Part shown: positions 1-9,182 of the stretch, piece after piece
Numbering within the stretch: position 1 is the first letter of the stretch
How the letters are laid out: every line of letters starts with the position of its first letter
Source: JASLEW01 sp035544875
Lineage (GTDB): Bacteria > Acidobacteriota > Thermoanaerobaculia > Multivoradales > UBA5704
DNA: 64,000 bases
Direction of reading: 5' to 3'
NCBI GenBank assembly: GCA_035544875.1
Contig: DASZZP010000113.1
Location: 1 to 64,000 of the forward strand
Made by a program: the position numbers and the translations under genes
Notes under the pieces: generated by a model
What the model was told of the DNA's origin: nothing
Databases searched by the model: none
The model's input: the letters and a program-made list of their open reading frames with translations, nothing else

Positions 1-170
1 GATATCGCGGTAGTGTCAAGAGGTAACCAAGACATCTACAGCTATTTACATGGCTACACTTTTAAATGTAGTCTTGCCGGTAAGTGATGTATTACCAGCG
101 ATTTACGTTGAAATAGCGGTCGGATTCAAAAAGAAGTTCGGTCTAAGCTTTCTGCACAGCTGGCGGCGGG
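1..170. other. low-GC segment at window edge
   Basis: This stretch is close to half A+T, unlike the roughly 70% GC sequence that follows. From base 1 a frame stays open on the plus strand for 28 codons and stops at 85-87, so it could be the tail of a gene outside the window, but I do not recognise the peptide. The rest holds no visible gene. The abrupt change in composition near 160-190 suggests a junction with transferred DNA; this is inference. Confidence 0.4.
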
Positions 171-193
171 CTTAGCTCACTAGCGCGCCGGCG

Positions 194-1132
194 ATGGGGG
201 CCAGGTCAATGCCTCTTCTCCATTGCGCGACCCATCCCGAGGCGCGGGCGGAGTTTCGCTGCGACGGCTGCGGCAAGCTGCTCTGCCCGGATTGTGTCGA
301 AGAGGGGCATCGGCTGTTCTTCTGCCGGCTGTGTCGTGAGCGCGCGCTGCCGCTCGCCGCGGCCGCGCCGGCCAGCGTCCCCGCGGCGCGGCGGGCGGCG
401 GCCCGCACCCGACCCTACGGCTGGCGCGATGCCCTGGGCTACCCGGTGCGCGGGCAGGGCGGCTACGCCTTCTGGGCCGCCCTCGCGCTACTGCCCGCCT
501 TCGCTCTCGTCCGCGGCGTGCGGGTGCCGGGCCTGGGTCTGCTGACCGGAGTCTTTCTGCTCCTCGTCTTCTTCCTCTTCCCCGGGATGCTCTACGCCAT
601 CGCGCGCCACACCGCCGCCGGCAACGACGAGCTTCCGGACTGGCCCGATTACTCGGAGACCGGCGACCGCCTGCACGAGTTGTTGACCCTTTTCGGCCTC
701 GCCGTCGTGGCGATCATCCCGGCGGCGCTCCTGCTGCGCCTCGGCGGCTGCCTGCGCCCCGAGCTCGGCGGCGGCTGGCGGGCAGCGTGCTGGCTCCCGC
801 TGGCCGTCGGAGTCATTCCCGGCCTGGCCCTGGCGGTGCCGGCGTTCGGCGCGCTGGCGGTCTACGAGGGCGGCTGGGTGCTGCTGGCGCGGCTCGACCT
901 GCACTTCCGCGCCCTCAGGGCGGCCGGCGCGGACGGGTTGCGCACCGTCGCGCTGATCTATCTCTTCCTGGTGGCGGGCGAGCTCCTGGCGCTGCTCTTT
1001 CACGCCCTGCCGCTGCTTGGCGGCTTCCTTGAGGCCGGGGCGATCGTCTATACGCTCTTCGTCGGCGCGCACCTCGTGGGATGGATGTTCCGTCGTCACC
1101 AGCCGGCGCTGGACGCCGTCTACATGGGATAG
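194..1132 (+). CDS. zinc-binding (B-box-like) N-terminus plus polytopic membrane protein
   Basis: The 312-residue product starts with a compact metal-binding segment: C11, H14, C23, C26, C31, C34, H39, C44 and C47 are spaced like a B-box or double zinc ribbon. An Arg/Ala-rich linker and a membrane domain with about six hydrophobic segments (residues ~82-300) follow. This arrangement, with a cytoplasmic zinc module and a DUF4013-like membrane domain, recurs as an uncharacterised family in GC-rich Gram-negatives; no activity is known to me. An in-frame ATG at 209 is an equally good start and keeps all the cysteines. It is separated by 130 bp from the downstream amidohydrolase. Function unknown. 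Confidence 0.75.
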   Translation: MGARSMPLLHCATHPEARAEFRCDGCGKLLCPDCVEEGHRLFFCRLCRERALPLAAAAPASVPAARRAAARTRPYGWRDALGYPVRGQGGYAFWAALALLPAFALVRGVRVPGLGLLTGVFLLLVFFLFPGMLYAIARHTAAGNDELPDWPDYSETGDRLHELLTLFGLAVVAIIPAALLLRLGGCLRPELGGGWRAACWLPLAVGVIPGLALAVPAFGALAVYEGGWVLLARLDLHFRALRAAGADGLRTVALIYLFLVAGELLALLFHALPLLGGFLEAGAIVYTLFVGAHLVGWMFRRHQPALDAVYMG

Positions 1133-1262
1133 CGGTCTACCCGGAAGCGGCGGCGGGTGCAGGCGCCCGCGGAAGCAGCAGCGAAAAAACGCCTCGGTCG
1201 TGGCTTGTCCTTTGCACGGGCGGGCTGGCAGAATGGGCGGGGCTCGAGTGGGACAAGTGGAA

Positions 1263-2987
1263 ATGATTGCAAGCATTTCGCCCTGGTGCGCAGCGGTCGT
1301 CGCGGCGGTATCGCTGGCTGCGCCCTCCCTTGCGGAGGACAGGGCCGACCTCATATTGAGGCATGGCGTCTTCTATCCCGTGCAGCCTCCGGCGAGGGTC
1401 GAGGGGAGCCTCGCGGTGCGTGCGGGGCGCATCGTCTATCTCGGCCCCGACGCCGGAGTGGAGGCCTGGCGCGGCGGCGAGACGCGGGTCCTCGAGCTGG
1501 AGGGCCGGGCGGTGACTCCCGGGCTCATCGATGCGCACTCCCATCTGGCGGGTCTCGGCGCGGCCCTCGACGAGGTCGACCTGCGCGGCGCCGCGAGCTA
1601 CCCGGAGGTGGTTCGCCGGGTGAGCGAGGCGGCGCGCCGCCTCCCCACCGGCGGCTGGGTCTTCGGCCGCGGCTGGGACCAGAGTCTCTGGCCGGAAAAG
1701 CAGTTCCCGACCCACCAGGCGCTGTCGCAGGCGGTTCCCGACCATCCGGTCTGGCTGACCCGGGTCGACGGCCACGCGGCGCTGGTCAACGCCCGCGCCC
1801 TGGCGGCGCTGCGCCTCGGCGCCGCGACCCGCGATCCGCCGGGCGGCCGGCTGCTGCGCGACGCTGCCGGCGAGCCGACCGGCGTCCTGATCGACCGGGC
1901 GATGGGGCTGGCTGCCGACGCGATCCCGGCGCCCTCCCCGGCGCAACGCCAGCTCCAGCTGCAGGCCGCCGGGCGCCGCTGCCTGGAGGTCGGCCTGACG
2001 ACGGTGACCGACATGGGGATCGGCGAGGCGGCGTACGAGGCGTATGCGGCGCTGCGCAAGGCCTCTCGGCTGCCGCTGCGGGTGGCGCTGTTCGCGGCCG
2101 ACGACGCGCGCTGGCTCGCGCACTGGTACGCCCGCGGCCCGGAGATCGATCCCGCCGCTCGCCTGCAGCTGCGCGGGGTCAAGCTCTATGCCGACGGCGC
2201 CTTGGGGAGCCGGGGCGCGGCGCTGATCGAGCCTTACAGCGACGACCCCGGCAATCTCGGTCTGCAGGTCTCGACCGGCGCCCACCTCGAAGAGGTGGCG
2301 CGGCAGGCGGCGGCGCACGGCTTCCAGGTCGCCATTCACGCCATCGGCGACCGCGGCAACCTGGTCGCCCTCGACGCCATGGAGCGGGCGCTCGGCGGGC
2401 CGCGGCCGGAGCTGCGCTTCCGCCTCGAGCACGCCCAGGTGCTGCGCCTACAAGACATCGCGCGGCTGGCGCGGCTGGGGATCGTCGCTTCGATGCAGCC
2501 GACCCATCCCACCTCGGACATGCCGTGGGCGCCTGACCGGCTGGGCGGTGCGCGCCTCGACGGCGCCTACGCCTGGCGCAAGGTGCTGGCGGCCGGGGGG
2601 CGCCTCGCGCTGGGCAGCGACTTCCCGGTGGAGTCGCCCGACCCGCGGCTCGGTCTCTACGCCGCGGTCACCCGCCAGGACCTCTCCGGCCGCCCGGCGG
2701 GCGGCTGGCTGCCGGCGGAGCGGCTGACCCGCGAGGAGGCGCTGCGCGGCTTCACCCTCGACGCCGCCTGGTCGCTCTTCCTGGAGCGCGAGCTGGGGTC
2801 GCTCGAGCCCGGCAAGCGGGCCGACCTGGTGATCTTCGCCCGCGACCCGATGGCGGTGCCCGAGGCCGAGATGCCGCGCGTCGAGGTGGACATGACCCTG
2901 ATCGAGGGGGAGACCGTCTACCAGCGGCAACCGCTCGCACCGCCGATCCGGACGGCGCCGCCGCGCGACGGGGCGCGGGCGCGATGA
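1263..2987 (+). CDS. secreted amidohydrolase, YtcJ/Amidohydro_3 type
   Basis: 574 residues with an N-terminal signal peptide (hydrophobic AAVVAAVSLAAPSLA, then the mature start), so probably periplasmic or exported. Hallmarks of the Amidohydro_3 branch of the metal-dependent hydrolases are present: the HSH metal site in DAHSHLAG, a lysine in VKLYADGALGSRGA, later metal histidines in IHAIGDRG and LEHAQ, and the catalytic Asp in LGSDFPVESPDP. The family hydrolyses amide bonds of small or N-acylated substrates; the substrate here cannot be told. ATG 1263 is chosen because it begins the signal peptide; the frame is open further upstream. Its stop overlaps the next start (ATGA), so it is translationally coupled to the isoaspartyl methyltransferase pair. 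Confidence 0.85.
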   Translation: MIASISPWCAAVVAAVSLAAPSLAEDRADLILRHGVFYPVQPPARVEGSLAVRAGRIVYLGPDAGVEAWRGGETRVLELEGRAVTPGLIDAHSHLAGLGAALDEVDLRGAASYPEVVRRVSEAARRLPTGGWVFGRGWDQSLWPEKQFPTHQALSQAVPDHPVWLTRVDGHAALVNARALAALRLGAATRDPPGGRLLRDAAGEPTGVLIDRAMGLAADAIPAPSPAQRQLQLQAAGRRCLEVGLTTVTDMGIGEAAYEAYAALRKASRLPLRVALFAADDARWLAHWYARGPEIDPAARLQLRGVKLYADGALGSRGAALIEPYSDDPGNLGLQVSTGAHLEEVARQAAAHGFQVAIHAIGDRGNLVALDAMERALGGPRPELRFRLEHAQVLRLQDIARLARLGIVASMQPTHPTSDMPWAPDRLGGARLDGAYAWRKVLAAGGRLALGSDFPVESPDPRLGLYAAVTRQDLSGRPAGGWLPAERLTREEALRGFTLDAAWSLFLERELGSLEPGKRADLVIFARDPMAVPEAEMPRVEVDMTLIEGETVYQRQPLAPPIRTAPPRDGARAR

Positions 2988-3760
2988 GGGCGGCCCGGGC
3001 GCTGGCGCTCCTGCTGCCGTGGTGGTGGCTCCTCGCTTCGGCGCGTCCCGCCGCCACGTCCGGATCGCCTGGCTCGGCGGGTTCGGCGGGATCGGCGGCG
3101 CTGTCCAGCGGCGGCGGCGCGGATCCCTACGCCGCGCAGCGCCACGCGATGGTCACCGAACAGGTCCGCAAGCGAGGGATCACCAAGCCCGAGGTCCTGG
3201 CCGCCATGGAGCAGGTGCCGCGCCACCTCTTCCTGCCCGAGAGAATACGCGCCGAGGCTTACGAGGACCGGGCGCTGTCGCTGGGCCAGAGCCGGACGAT
3301 CTATCAGCCTTACGTGGTGGCGCTGATGACCTCGCTGCTCGATCTCAAGGCCGGCGACACGGTGCTCGAGGTCGGCACCGGCACTGGATACCATGCCGCC
3401 GTGCTGTCGCGGATCGCGCATCAGGTCTACTCGATCGAGATCGACCCGCAGGTGGCGAACCAGGCCGACCGCGCCTTGTCGGCGATGGGCTACCACAACG
3501 TCAAGGTCTGGGCGGGGGACGGCTATCTGGGTCTTCCCGACAAGGCGCCGTTCGACGCCATCTTGCTGTCGGCGGCGCCGCCGCGCATCCCGCGGCCGCT
3601 GATCGAGCAGCTGCGCGTCGGCGGCAAGATGGTGGCGCCGGTCGGCGGGGCGATCCAGGACCTGCAGGTGATCACCAGGACCACGAACGGGATCGAGACG
3701 CGGACCGTGGTCCCGGTTCGCGTTTCGCCCATGACGGGTCAGGCGCAAGATGGACAGTGA
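2984..3760 (+). CDS. exported protein-L-isoaspartate O-methyltransferase, divergent copy
   Basis: 258 residues: a signal sequence or anchor (residues ~5-22), a Gly/Ser/Ala-rich low-complexity linker (~25-46), then a full PCMT fold. Motif I is VLEVGTGTGYHAA and the post-motif acidic patch is IEID. PCMT transfers methyl from SAM to isoaspartyl residues in damaged proteins. The family active loop, normally GQGQTIS-QP, reads GQSRTIYQP here: the Gln before Thr is Arg and the catalytic-loop Ser is Tyr. The copy directly downstream keeps the usual GQTISQP. The start overlaps the amidohydrolase stop and the 3' end overlaps the second PCMT by 11 bases. Export of a SAM-dependent enzyme is odd, because SAM is cytoplasmic; an anchor facing inward is an alternative. 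Confidence 0.85.
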   Translation: MRAARALALLLPWWWLLASARPAATSGSPGSAGSAGSAALSSGGGADPYAAQRHAMVTEQVRKRGITKPEVLAAMEQVPRHLFLPERIRAEAYEDRALSLGQSRTIYQPYVVALMTSLLDLKAGDTVLEVGTGTGYHAAVLSRIAHQVYSIEIDPQVANQADRALSAMGYHNVKVWAGDGYLGLPDKAPFDAILLSAAPPRIPRPLIEQLRVGGKMVAPVGGAIQDLQVITRTTNGIETRTVVPVRVSPMTGQAQDGQ

Positions 3761-4496
3761 CCGCCGGCGCGCGGCGCGCGGCCGGGCGCTGCTCGCCGCC
3801 CTGATCCTTGGAGGCATCGCGAGCGCCATGGCCGCAAGCTGGAAGCGCGACGAGAGCGCGAGCGCCAACGACGCCCGCACCATGGTGGAGGAGCAGATCC
3901 GGCGGCGCGGCATCACCGATCGACGGGTGCTGGCCGCCATGGAGCAGGTGCCGCGCGACCGCTTCGTCCCCGAGGGGGAGCGGCGCGGCGCCTATGGCGA
4001 CCACCCGCTGCCGATCGGCTTCGGCCAGACGATCTCGCAACCCTACGTGGTGGCGCTGATGAGCTCGCTCGCCGTCCTCACGCCGCGCTCACGGGTGCTC
4101 GAGATCGGCACCGGATCGGGCTACCAGGCGGCCGTCCTGTCGCGGCTCGCCGGCTCCGTCTACTCGATCGAGATCGTCCCGCCGCTCGCCGAGCGGGCAC
4201 GGCGTACCCTTGCCGAGCTCGGCTTCGGCAATGTCCACGTGCGGGTCGGCGACGGCTTCCGCGGCTGGCCCGAGGAAGCGCCCTTCGACGCCATCGTGCT
4301 GACTGCCGCTCCGCCCGCCGTCCCCCCTCCCCTGCTCGAGCAGCTCGCCCCCGGCGGCCGCATGGTGCTGCCGCTGGGCGGCGTCGAGCAGGATCTCCTG
4401 GTCCTCACCAAGCAGCCCGACGGCAGCATCACCCGGGAGTCCGTGATCCCGGTCCGCTTCGTGCCCATGACCGGCGAAGCGCAGCACGAGCAGTAG
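3750..4496 (+). CDS. pcm: protein-L-isoaspartate O-methyltransferase (canonical copy)
   Basis: 248 residues. A short hydrophobic N-terminus (ALLAALILGGIASAMAAS) suggests export or membrane anchoring, followed by a complete PCMT domain. The active loop IGFGQTISQP is canonical, motif I is VLEIGTGSGYQAA, and a PVRFVPMTGEAQ tail matches the family. It is a tandem duplicate of the preceding gene, overlapping it by 11 bases, which implies co-expression. Role: repair of isoaspartyl damage, possibly on envelope proteins. The hairpin-prone stretch after the stop (AGGCC/GGCCT and CTCTC/GAGAG pairs, ~4505-4550) may end this operon before the RDD gene. Confidence 0.88.
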   Translation: MDSDRRRAARGRALLAALILGGIASAMAASWKRDESASANDARTMVEEQIRRRGITDRRVLAAMEQVPRDRFVPEGERRGAYGDHPLPIGFGQTISQPYVVALMSSLAVLTPRSRVLEIGTGSGYQAAVLSRLAGSVYSIEIVPPLAERARRTLAELGFGNVHVRVGDGFRGWPEEAPFDAIVLTAAPPAVPPPLLEQLAPGGRMVLPLGGVEQDLLVLTKQPDGSITRESVIPVRFVPMTGEAQHEQ

Positions 4497-4602
4497 GTCC
4501 CCTCAGGCCTGGCGGTCCCGGCCTCCCCCCACTCTCTCAGGAGAGCCTGGGGCGCTTGTGCGTTGATATGAGGAATAATCGCCGGCGAGAAGAGAGAGGA
4601 CC

Positions 4603-5316
4603 ATGGCGGAGATAGTGAGCGGCGGGAGCATCCTGGGGCTGGACAATATCCGGCTCGATCTGCCGGTGGCCGGTGCGGGCAGCCGCTGCCTGGCCGCGCT
4701 GCTCGACTACCTGGCTCTTGGGCTGCTGCTCCTGCTCTGGGCCCTGATCTGCGCCGTGCTCAGCATGTCGCTGCGCTCGAGCTGGGTGAGCGCGCTCGGG
4801 ATCGGCGGCTCCTTCGCGCTGCACTGGGGCTACTTCGCCGGCATCGAGATCGGCACTGGCGGGCGCAGCCTGGGCAAGATGGCGCTGCGCCTGCGGGTGG
4901 TCACCGCCGAGGGCGCGGAGGCCTCGGCGATGGCCCTGCTCATCCGCAATCTGCTGCGCACCCTGGATCTCCTGGTCGGCGTGCCGCTGATGGTCTTCGA
5001 CCCGCTGGCACGCCGGCTCGGCGATCGCCTGGCCGGCACGGTCGTCGTGCACGAGCGCCGGCGCGAGGGGGTGCTGATGGCCGGCAGGACGCCCCCCGGC
5101 TGGGGAGCCCGCGAAGTGGCGGTGACGGAGGACTTCCTGGCGCGGGCGCCGGAGCTCGCCGACGGGGCGGTGCGCCGCTTCCTGGCGGAGCGGCTGCTCG
5201 AACGGCTCGCCCGTGACGCGCCGGCGTTCCTCGACGGGATCGGCGGGCTCGACGAGCTCCGCCGCGCCGACCCGGAGCGCGCTCTCAGGCTGGCGCTGGC
5301 GGTGGAGGAGGGCTGA
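4603..5316 (+). CDS. RDD family membrane protein
   Basis: 237 residues with three to four membrane segments in the first 130 residues and the RDD-family signature RRLGDRLAGTVV near residues 138-150. A 75-residue hydrophilic, acidic tail follows, rich in Leu, Arg and Glu. RDD proteins are small transporter-like membrane proteins; in Mycobacterium the RDD gene Rv3695 lies beside SpoIIM, DUF58 and moxR2 genes, the same set found here. It opens the operon: its TGA shares a base with the ATG of the SpoIIM-like gene. A clean GAGAGAGG Shine-Dalgarno precedes ATG 4603. Confidence 0.85.
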   Translation: MAEIVSGGSILGLDNIRLDLPVAGAGSRCLAALLDYLALGLLLLLWALICAVLSMSLRSSWVSALGIGGSFALHWGYFAGIEIGTGGRSLGKMALRLRVVTAEGAEASAMALLIRNLLRTLDLLVGVPLMVFDPLARRLGDRLAGTVVVHERRREGVLMAGRTPPGWGAREVAVTEDFLARAPELADGAVRRFLAERLLERLARDAPAFLDGIGGLDELRRADPERALRLALAVEEG

Positions 5317-6302
5317 TGGACTATGCGCGCTTCGTGCGCCAGCGGCGGCCGATCTGGGAGGCCTTCCGGGAGATGCTCGACCGGTCGCGGCGCCACCCCC
5401 GCCGGCTGACCCATTCCGATCTCGAAGAGCTCGCCTTCCGCTACCGCCAGGTCCTGCACGACCATGCGCTGGCCGCCACCCGCTACCCCGGGACCGGCGC
5501 CGCCCGCCGGCTCGCCGTCCTGGCGCTCGAAGGAACGCACCGCCTGACCCGCAAGAGACGCGTGCGGCGGAGCGGCCTGCTGCACTTCGCCACCGAGGTC
5601 TTCCCGGCCGCCTTCCGCCGCCAGCTGCCGTTGCTGGGCGTCGCCGCCGGGCTGTTCGGGGTCGCCGTGCTGGCCGGCTTGGCGCTGTCGGCGATCCAGC
5701 CGGCCCTGGGCACGCTGCTGCTCGGCCCGCGGGCGGTGCAGGGTCTGGCCGAGGGCAAGCTGTGGACGGCGCCGCTGGTCTCGAGCCTGCCGCCCGCGGT
5801 CTCGACCTCGCAGATCGCCACCAACAACCTGGGCGTGGCGCTGTTCGCCTGGAGCGGCGGCGCTCTCGCCGGCCTGGTGCCGCTCTACGTCATCTTGATG
5901 AACGGCTTCCTGCTCGGCGCGCTGCTCGGCGTCACTCTGCGCTACTCGATGGCCGGCGAGCTGCTGACCTTCATCGCCGCGCACGGAATGCTCGAGATCA
6001 GCCTGCTGCTGGTCGCCGCGGCGAGCGGTCTCGGACTCGGCGTGGCGCTGGTCAGGGCGGGCGATCAGCCGCGCGGCGCGGCGCTGCGCGAAGCCGGAGA
6101 GCAGGCCGCCGTCGTCCTGCTTGGCTGCCTGCCCTGGTTCGTGGTGCTGTCGCTGGTCGAGTCCCGGATCTCGCCCTCCGAGCTGCCGCCGTGGTTCAAG
6201 CTGGCGGTCGGCTGCAGCCTCGAGCTGCTGTTCCTGGGGCTGGCCCTGGCTCCGACAGCTCCGGCGGCGGCGCGGCCTGGTCGAGGCGATCGAGACGAGT
6301 AG
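5316..6302 (+). CDS. SpoIIM/DUF95 family membrane protein
   Basis: 328 residues. The first ~100 are helical and basic; then several hydrophobic helices follow, including one around LLGVAAGLFGVAVLAGLAL, with a GALLGV-AAHGMLEI block typical of the stage II sporulation protein M (DUF95) family. These proteins are widespread in non-sporulators and are thought to be membrane partners of the MoxR-DUF58 system. The stop-start junction with the RDD gene is TGATG, and the stop is followed directly by the next ATG, so the genes are translated as a chain. Confidence 0.82.
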   Translation: MDYARFVRQRRPIWEAFREMLDRSRRHPRRLTHSDLEELAFRYRQVLHDHALAATRYPGTGAARRLAVLALEGTHRLTRKRRVRRSGLLHFATEVFPAAFRRQLPLLGVAAGLFGVAVLAGLALSAIQPALGTLLLGPRAVQGLAEGKLWTAPLVSSLPPAVSTSQIATNNLGVALFAWSGGALAGLVPLYVILMNGFLLGALLGVTLRYSMAGELLTFIAAHGMLEISLLLVAAASGLGLGVALVRAGDQPRGAALREAGEQAAVVLLGCLPWFVVLSLVESRISPSELPPWFKLAVGCSLELLFLGLALAPTAPAAARPGRGDRDE

Positions 6303-7328
6303 ATGGCGCAACCTGCACCCTGGTCGGCAGCTGCCGGCGTGATGCCGTTCCGGCTGATGCTCGACGAGGCGATGCGGCGCGCCCGCGCCAACTTCCGCGC
6401 CATCTATCCGCCGGTGGCGATCCCGCTCGCCTTGCTCGCGGCGGCGCTGACCGCCTTCGAGGCCGCGATGATGAGGCTCGGCGAAGGGCGCGAGGCCAGT
6501 CCGCAGGCGGCGCTGACCGGCGGCTGCGTGTCGGTGCTGGCCGCCATACCGCTGGTGGCTCTGTTCGCGGTGGCCTCCGGCGTGATGCAGGCGGCGGTAG
6601 TCGACGCGGTCGCGGGGCGCGCCGCCGACCTGCGTCGCAGTCTGCGCCTGATCCTCCGTCCACGCGCCCTGGGCACCCTGCTGATGAGCTTCCTCTGCGT
6701 CCTCGCCGCCGCGCTGTGCTGCGGCTTGCCGGCGATCTACGTCTGGCCGCTGCTCAGCTTCACCGTGCCGGTGATGGCCGAGGAGGGGCGCTTCGGGGCG
6801 GATGCCCTGCGCCGCAGCGCCGAGCTGACCCGCCACAACCCGCGGGGAAAGCTGCTGACCAGCCCGATCGTCAAGGTGCTGGCGCTGGGCGTCGCGGCGT
6901 TGTTGATCACCTATCTTTGCACTCTGGTGATCGTGGTGCCGGTGATGGCCGTGATGGTGACCAGGGTGCTGCGCGCGATCGCGGCCGGCGAGGACCTGCA
7001 GCGGGCCATGGCCGGCGTCGAGTGGCTGCAGGTGCTGATCCGCTTCGCCGACACCCTGATCTCGATGGCGGTACACCTCTATACGAGCTGCGGCGTCGCC
7101 CTGCTCTTCTTCGATACCCGGGCGCGGCGAGAGGGGGCCGACCTGCGCGCCGCCATCGAGGCGATGACCCAAGCGACCGCGGGAGCGCCCAATCAACTGG
7201 GCGCGCCCAATCAACCGGGAGCGCCCAATCAACCGGGAGCGCCCAACCGACCGGGCGCGTCTAATCGAGCGCTCGCGGGCGCGCCTGGGCAAACGCTCGA
7301 TCAGCCGCCCGCGGAGCCGACGTCGTGA
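6303..7328 (+). CDS. polytopic membrane protein with APNQPG repeat tail
   Basis: 341 residues with about six hydrophobic segments and a conserved-looking RSAELTRHNPRGKLL loop, as in membrane proteins that accompany DUF4129 genes; I cannot give a family name with confidence. The last ~45 residues are a repetitive hydrophilic tail made by five 18-bp units at 7182-7271 (Gly-Ala-Pro-Asn-Gln-Pro). The start ATG immediately follows the SpoIIM-like stop, and the stop overlaps the next GTG start (GTGA). Probably part of the membrane complex encoded by this operon. Confidence 0.75.
   Translation: MAQPAPWSAAAGVMPFRLMLDEAMRRARANFRAIYPPVAIPLALLAAALTAFEAAMMRLGEGREASPQAALTGGCVSVLAAIPLVALFAVASGVMQAAVVDAVAGRAADLRRSLRLILRPRALGTLLMSFLCVLAAALCCGLPAIYVWPLLSFTVPVMAEEGRFGADALRRSAELTRHNPRGKLLTSPIVKVLALGVAALLITYLCTLVIVVPVMAVMVTRVLRAIAAGEDLQRAMAGVEWLQVLIRFADTLISMAVHLYTSCGVALLFFDTRARREGADLRAAIEAMTQATAGAPNQLGAPNQPGAPNQPGAPNRPGASNRALAGAPGQTLDQPPAEPTS
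7182..7271 (+). repeat. 18-bp in-frame tandem repeat, five units
   Basis: Five consecutive 18-bp units (7182-7199, 7200-7217, 7218-7235, 7236-7253, 7254-7271) vary at a few positions around GGAGCGCCCAATCAACCG. Being a multiple of three, changes in copy number would only lengthen or shorten the Ala-Pro-Asn-Gln-Pro-Gly tail of the membrane protein. Confidence 0.9.
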
Positions 7329-8026
7329 GCGCCGGCCTCGATTGGAGCGGCCGGCTCCCGACCCGGCCGCAGCTGCCCCTGGCCGCGGCGCTGGCGCCGC
7401 TCACCGCCGACCGCGTCGTGCTGGCGCGCGTGCTGGCGGAGAGCCGGGTCGAGCGGACGCCCGAGCCTCCCGGCGCCTCCTATCTGGGAGACCTCTTGCT
7501 CGCCCTGACCCGCGCCCTGGGCGGGTGGATCGACCGGGCGGGCAGCAAGCTCAGCCTGCCGGCGGCCACGCTGGGCTGGGCCGCTGTCCTGCTGGGTGCC
7601 GCGGCGCTGGCCCTGGTCGCGCGCGCGGTGGTCTTGCGGCTGCGCGCCCGCCAGCGGCGCGCCCCGCCCGCGAACGCCGCGGACATTGCGGCCGGCACGC
7701 CTGCCGCCGCGTCGCGCGCCTGGGACGCCGCCGCCTGGCGCCAGGAGCTCGAGCGCCGGCTGGCCGAAAGCAGGATACGCGAGGCCCTCGAAGCGACCTG
7801 GTGGTGGCTGGCGCGGGCGGTGGCGGGGGAGCGGGCGGCGGCGACCTGGACCGGAGCGGACCTGCTGCGCTGGGCGGGGGAGGGTGACGCGCGGCGCGGA
7901 CGGGGGGAGGTGCCGGAGCTGCGCGACCTGGTGCGGCGGCTGGATGCCCTGGTCTATGGCCCGCGGCAGCCGCAGGCGGAGACGGTGCGGGAGCTGGTCG
8001 CGCGGCTGGAGGCCGTCCTGACATGA
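7325..8026 (+). CDS. DUF4129-containing membrane protein
   Basis: 233 residues: a short N-terminal region, one strong membrane helix (~residues 80-103, ATLGWAAVLLGAAALALVA), and a C-terminal DUF4129-like helical domain with REALEATWWWLARA and TGADLLRWAG. DUF4129 proteins are a regular companion of MoxR/DUF58/DUF4350 genes. The start is GTG 7325, overlapping the previous stop; the stop overlaps the next ATG by four bases (ATGA). No catalytic motif is visible; a structural or adaptor role in the complex is likely. Confidence 0.8.
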   Translation: MSAGLDWSGRLPTRPQLPLAAALAPLTADRVVLARVLAESRVERTPEPPGASYLGDLLLALTRALGGWIDRAGSKLSLPAATLGWAAVLLGAAALALVARAVVLRLRARQRRAPPANAADIAAGTPAAASRAWDAAAWRQELERRLAESRIREALEATWWWLARAVAGERAAATWTGADLLRWAGEGDARRGRGEVPELRDLVRRLDALVYGPRQPQAETVRELVARLEAVLT

Positions 8027-9182
8027 AGCGCCTGCCCTGGTTCGTGGCCGCGGTGCTGGTGACGGCGATGGCGGTCACCGTGGCGCTGGTGCGCGAGTCG
8101 GCCGGCGGCCGCGCCAGCACCATGTCGCACGGTCCGGCGGGCTGGCTTGCCACCCGTCTCTATCTCGAAGCGCGCGGCGTCCGCACCGCAGTCCTCGGCC
8201 GGCCGCTGCAGCGCTTCGCCGCCGAGCACGGCGGCGGCACGCTGGTGCTCACTTTCCCCTGGCGGACCGTCCCTTCGCACGAGATCAACGAGGCGCTGGA
8301 GGAGCACCTGGCGCACGGCGGAGACCTGGTCGTTGCCTATTCCGGCGAAGACTCGGGCGCCGAGCAGCAGCTGCTCGGCCTCGACTGGAAGCTTCTCGAG
8401 CCGGCGCCGCTCGCTCCCTGGTCCTGGCGGCGCTTCGTGCGCCGGCAATGGGAGCTGGCGGCCGCCGTCCCCGAGCTGGCGCCGCGGCGGGTCCTGGTCT
8501 GGGCGCCGCGCTGGCTGCCGCTGGCGCCCCGGGGTGCCGAGGTGCTGGCGACCGCTCCCGGAGGGCGGCCGGCGGCGGCGATCTTCCGCCGCCTGAGGGG
8601 ACGCGTCGCCGTGCTGCCCGCCGACGCCTTCGCAAACTCGCGCCTGGAGCAGGCCGGCAATGCCGATCTCCTCGAGCTGCTGATGCGCCGCCTCCAGAAG
8701 AGCTGGACCTTCGACGAGTACCATCACGGCCTGGTCGCCGCCGGCGGCAGCGATCCCACGCTGGCTGCCGCGGGACGGATCACCGGTCTGCTGGTCGTCC
8801 AGCTCGGGCTGCTCTACGCGCTGGCGCTGGCCGCCCTGGCGCGCCGCCAGGGACCGCCCTGGAGAGAGCCGCCGCCCCTGACCGGCTCGGCGGCCAGCTT
8901 CCTGTACGGGCTGGGCGTGCTGCATCACGGTCTGGGCCACCATTCCGAGGCGGCCCGCCTGCTGCTGCGGCGGGTGCGCGAGCTCGATCCCCGCCTGGAG
9001 CTGCCGCCGGCGCTCGCGGGAGAGGCGGCAGGAGCCGGCGGCGGCGCGGCCGCTTTCCTCGCACTGGCGCGCGAGGTGGCGCGGCGCCGGGCTGGCTTGC
9101 CGGCCGCAGATCGGGGGAGCGGATCGCCGGCAGATCGGCCTGGCCCCGTCCAAGGAGATCAAGGAGATCAAGGAGATCGACG

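Noticed and set aside
4830..7292. Very long open frame on the minus strand opposite the RDD-SpoIIM-membrane protein genes
   Set aside because: Composition-driven: Gln/Arg/Gly-rich translation without any domain, antisense to three well-supported overlapping genes. The same applies to long antisense frames opposite 9168-11492, 12965-15004, 20385-22394, 22521-24620, 43548-45590 and 46982-48559.
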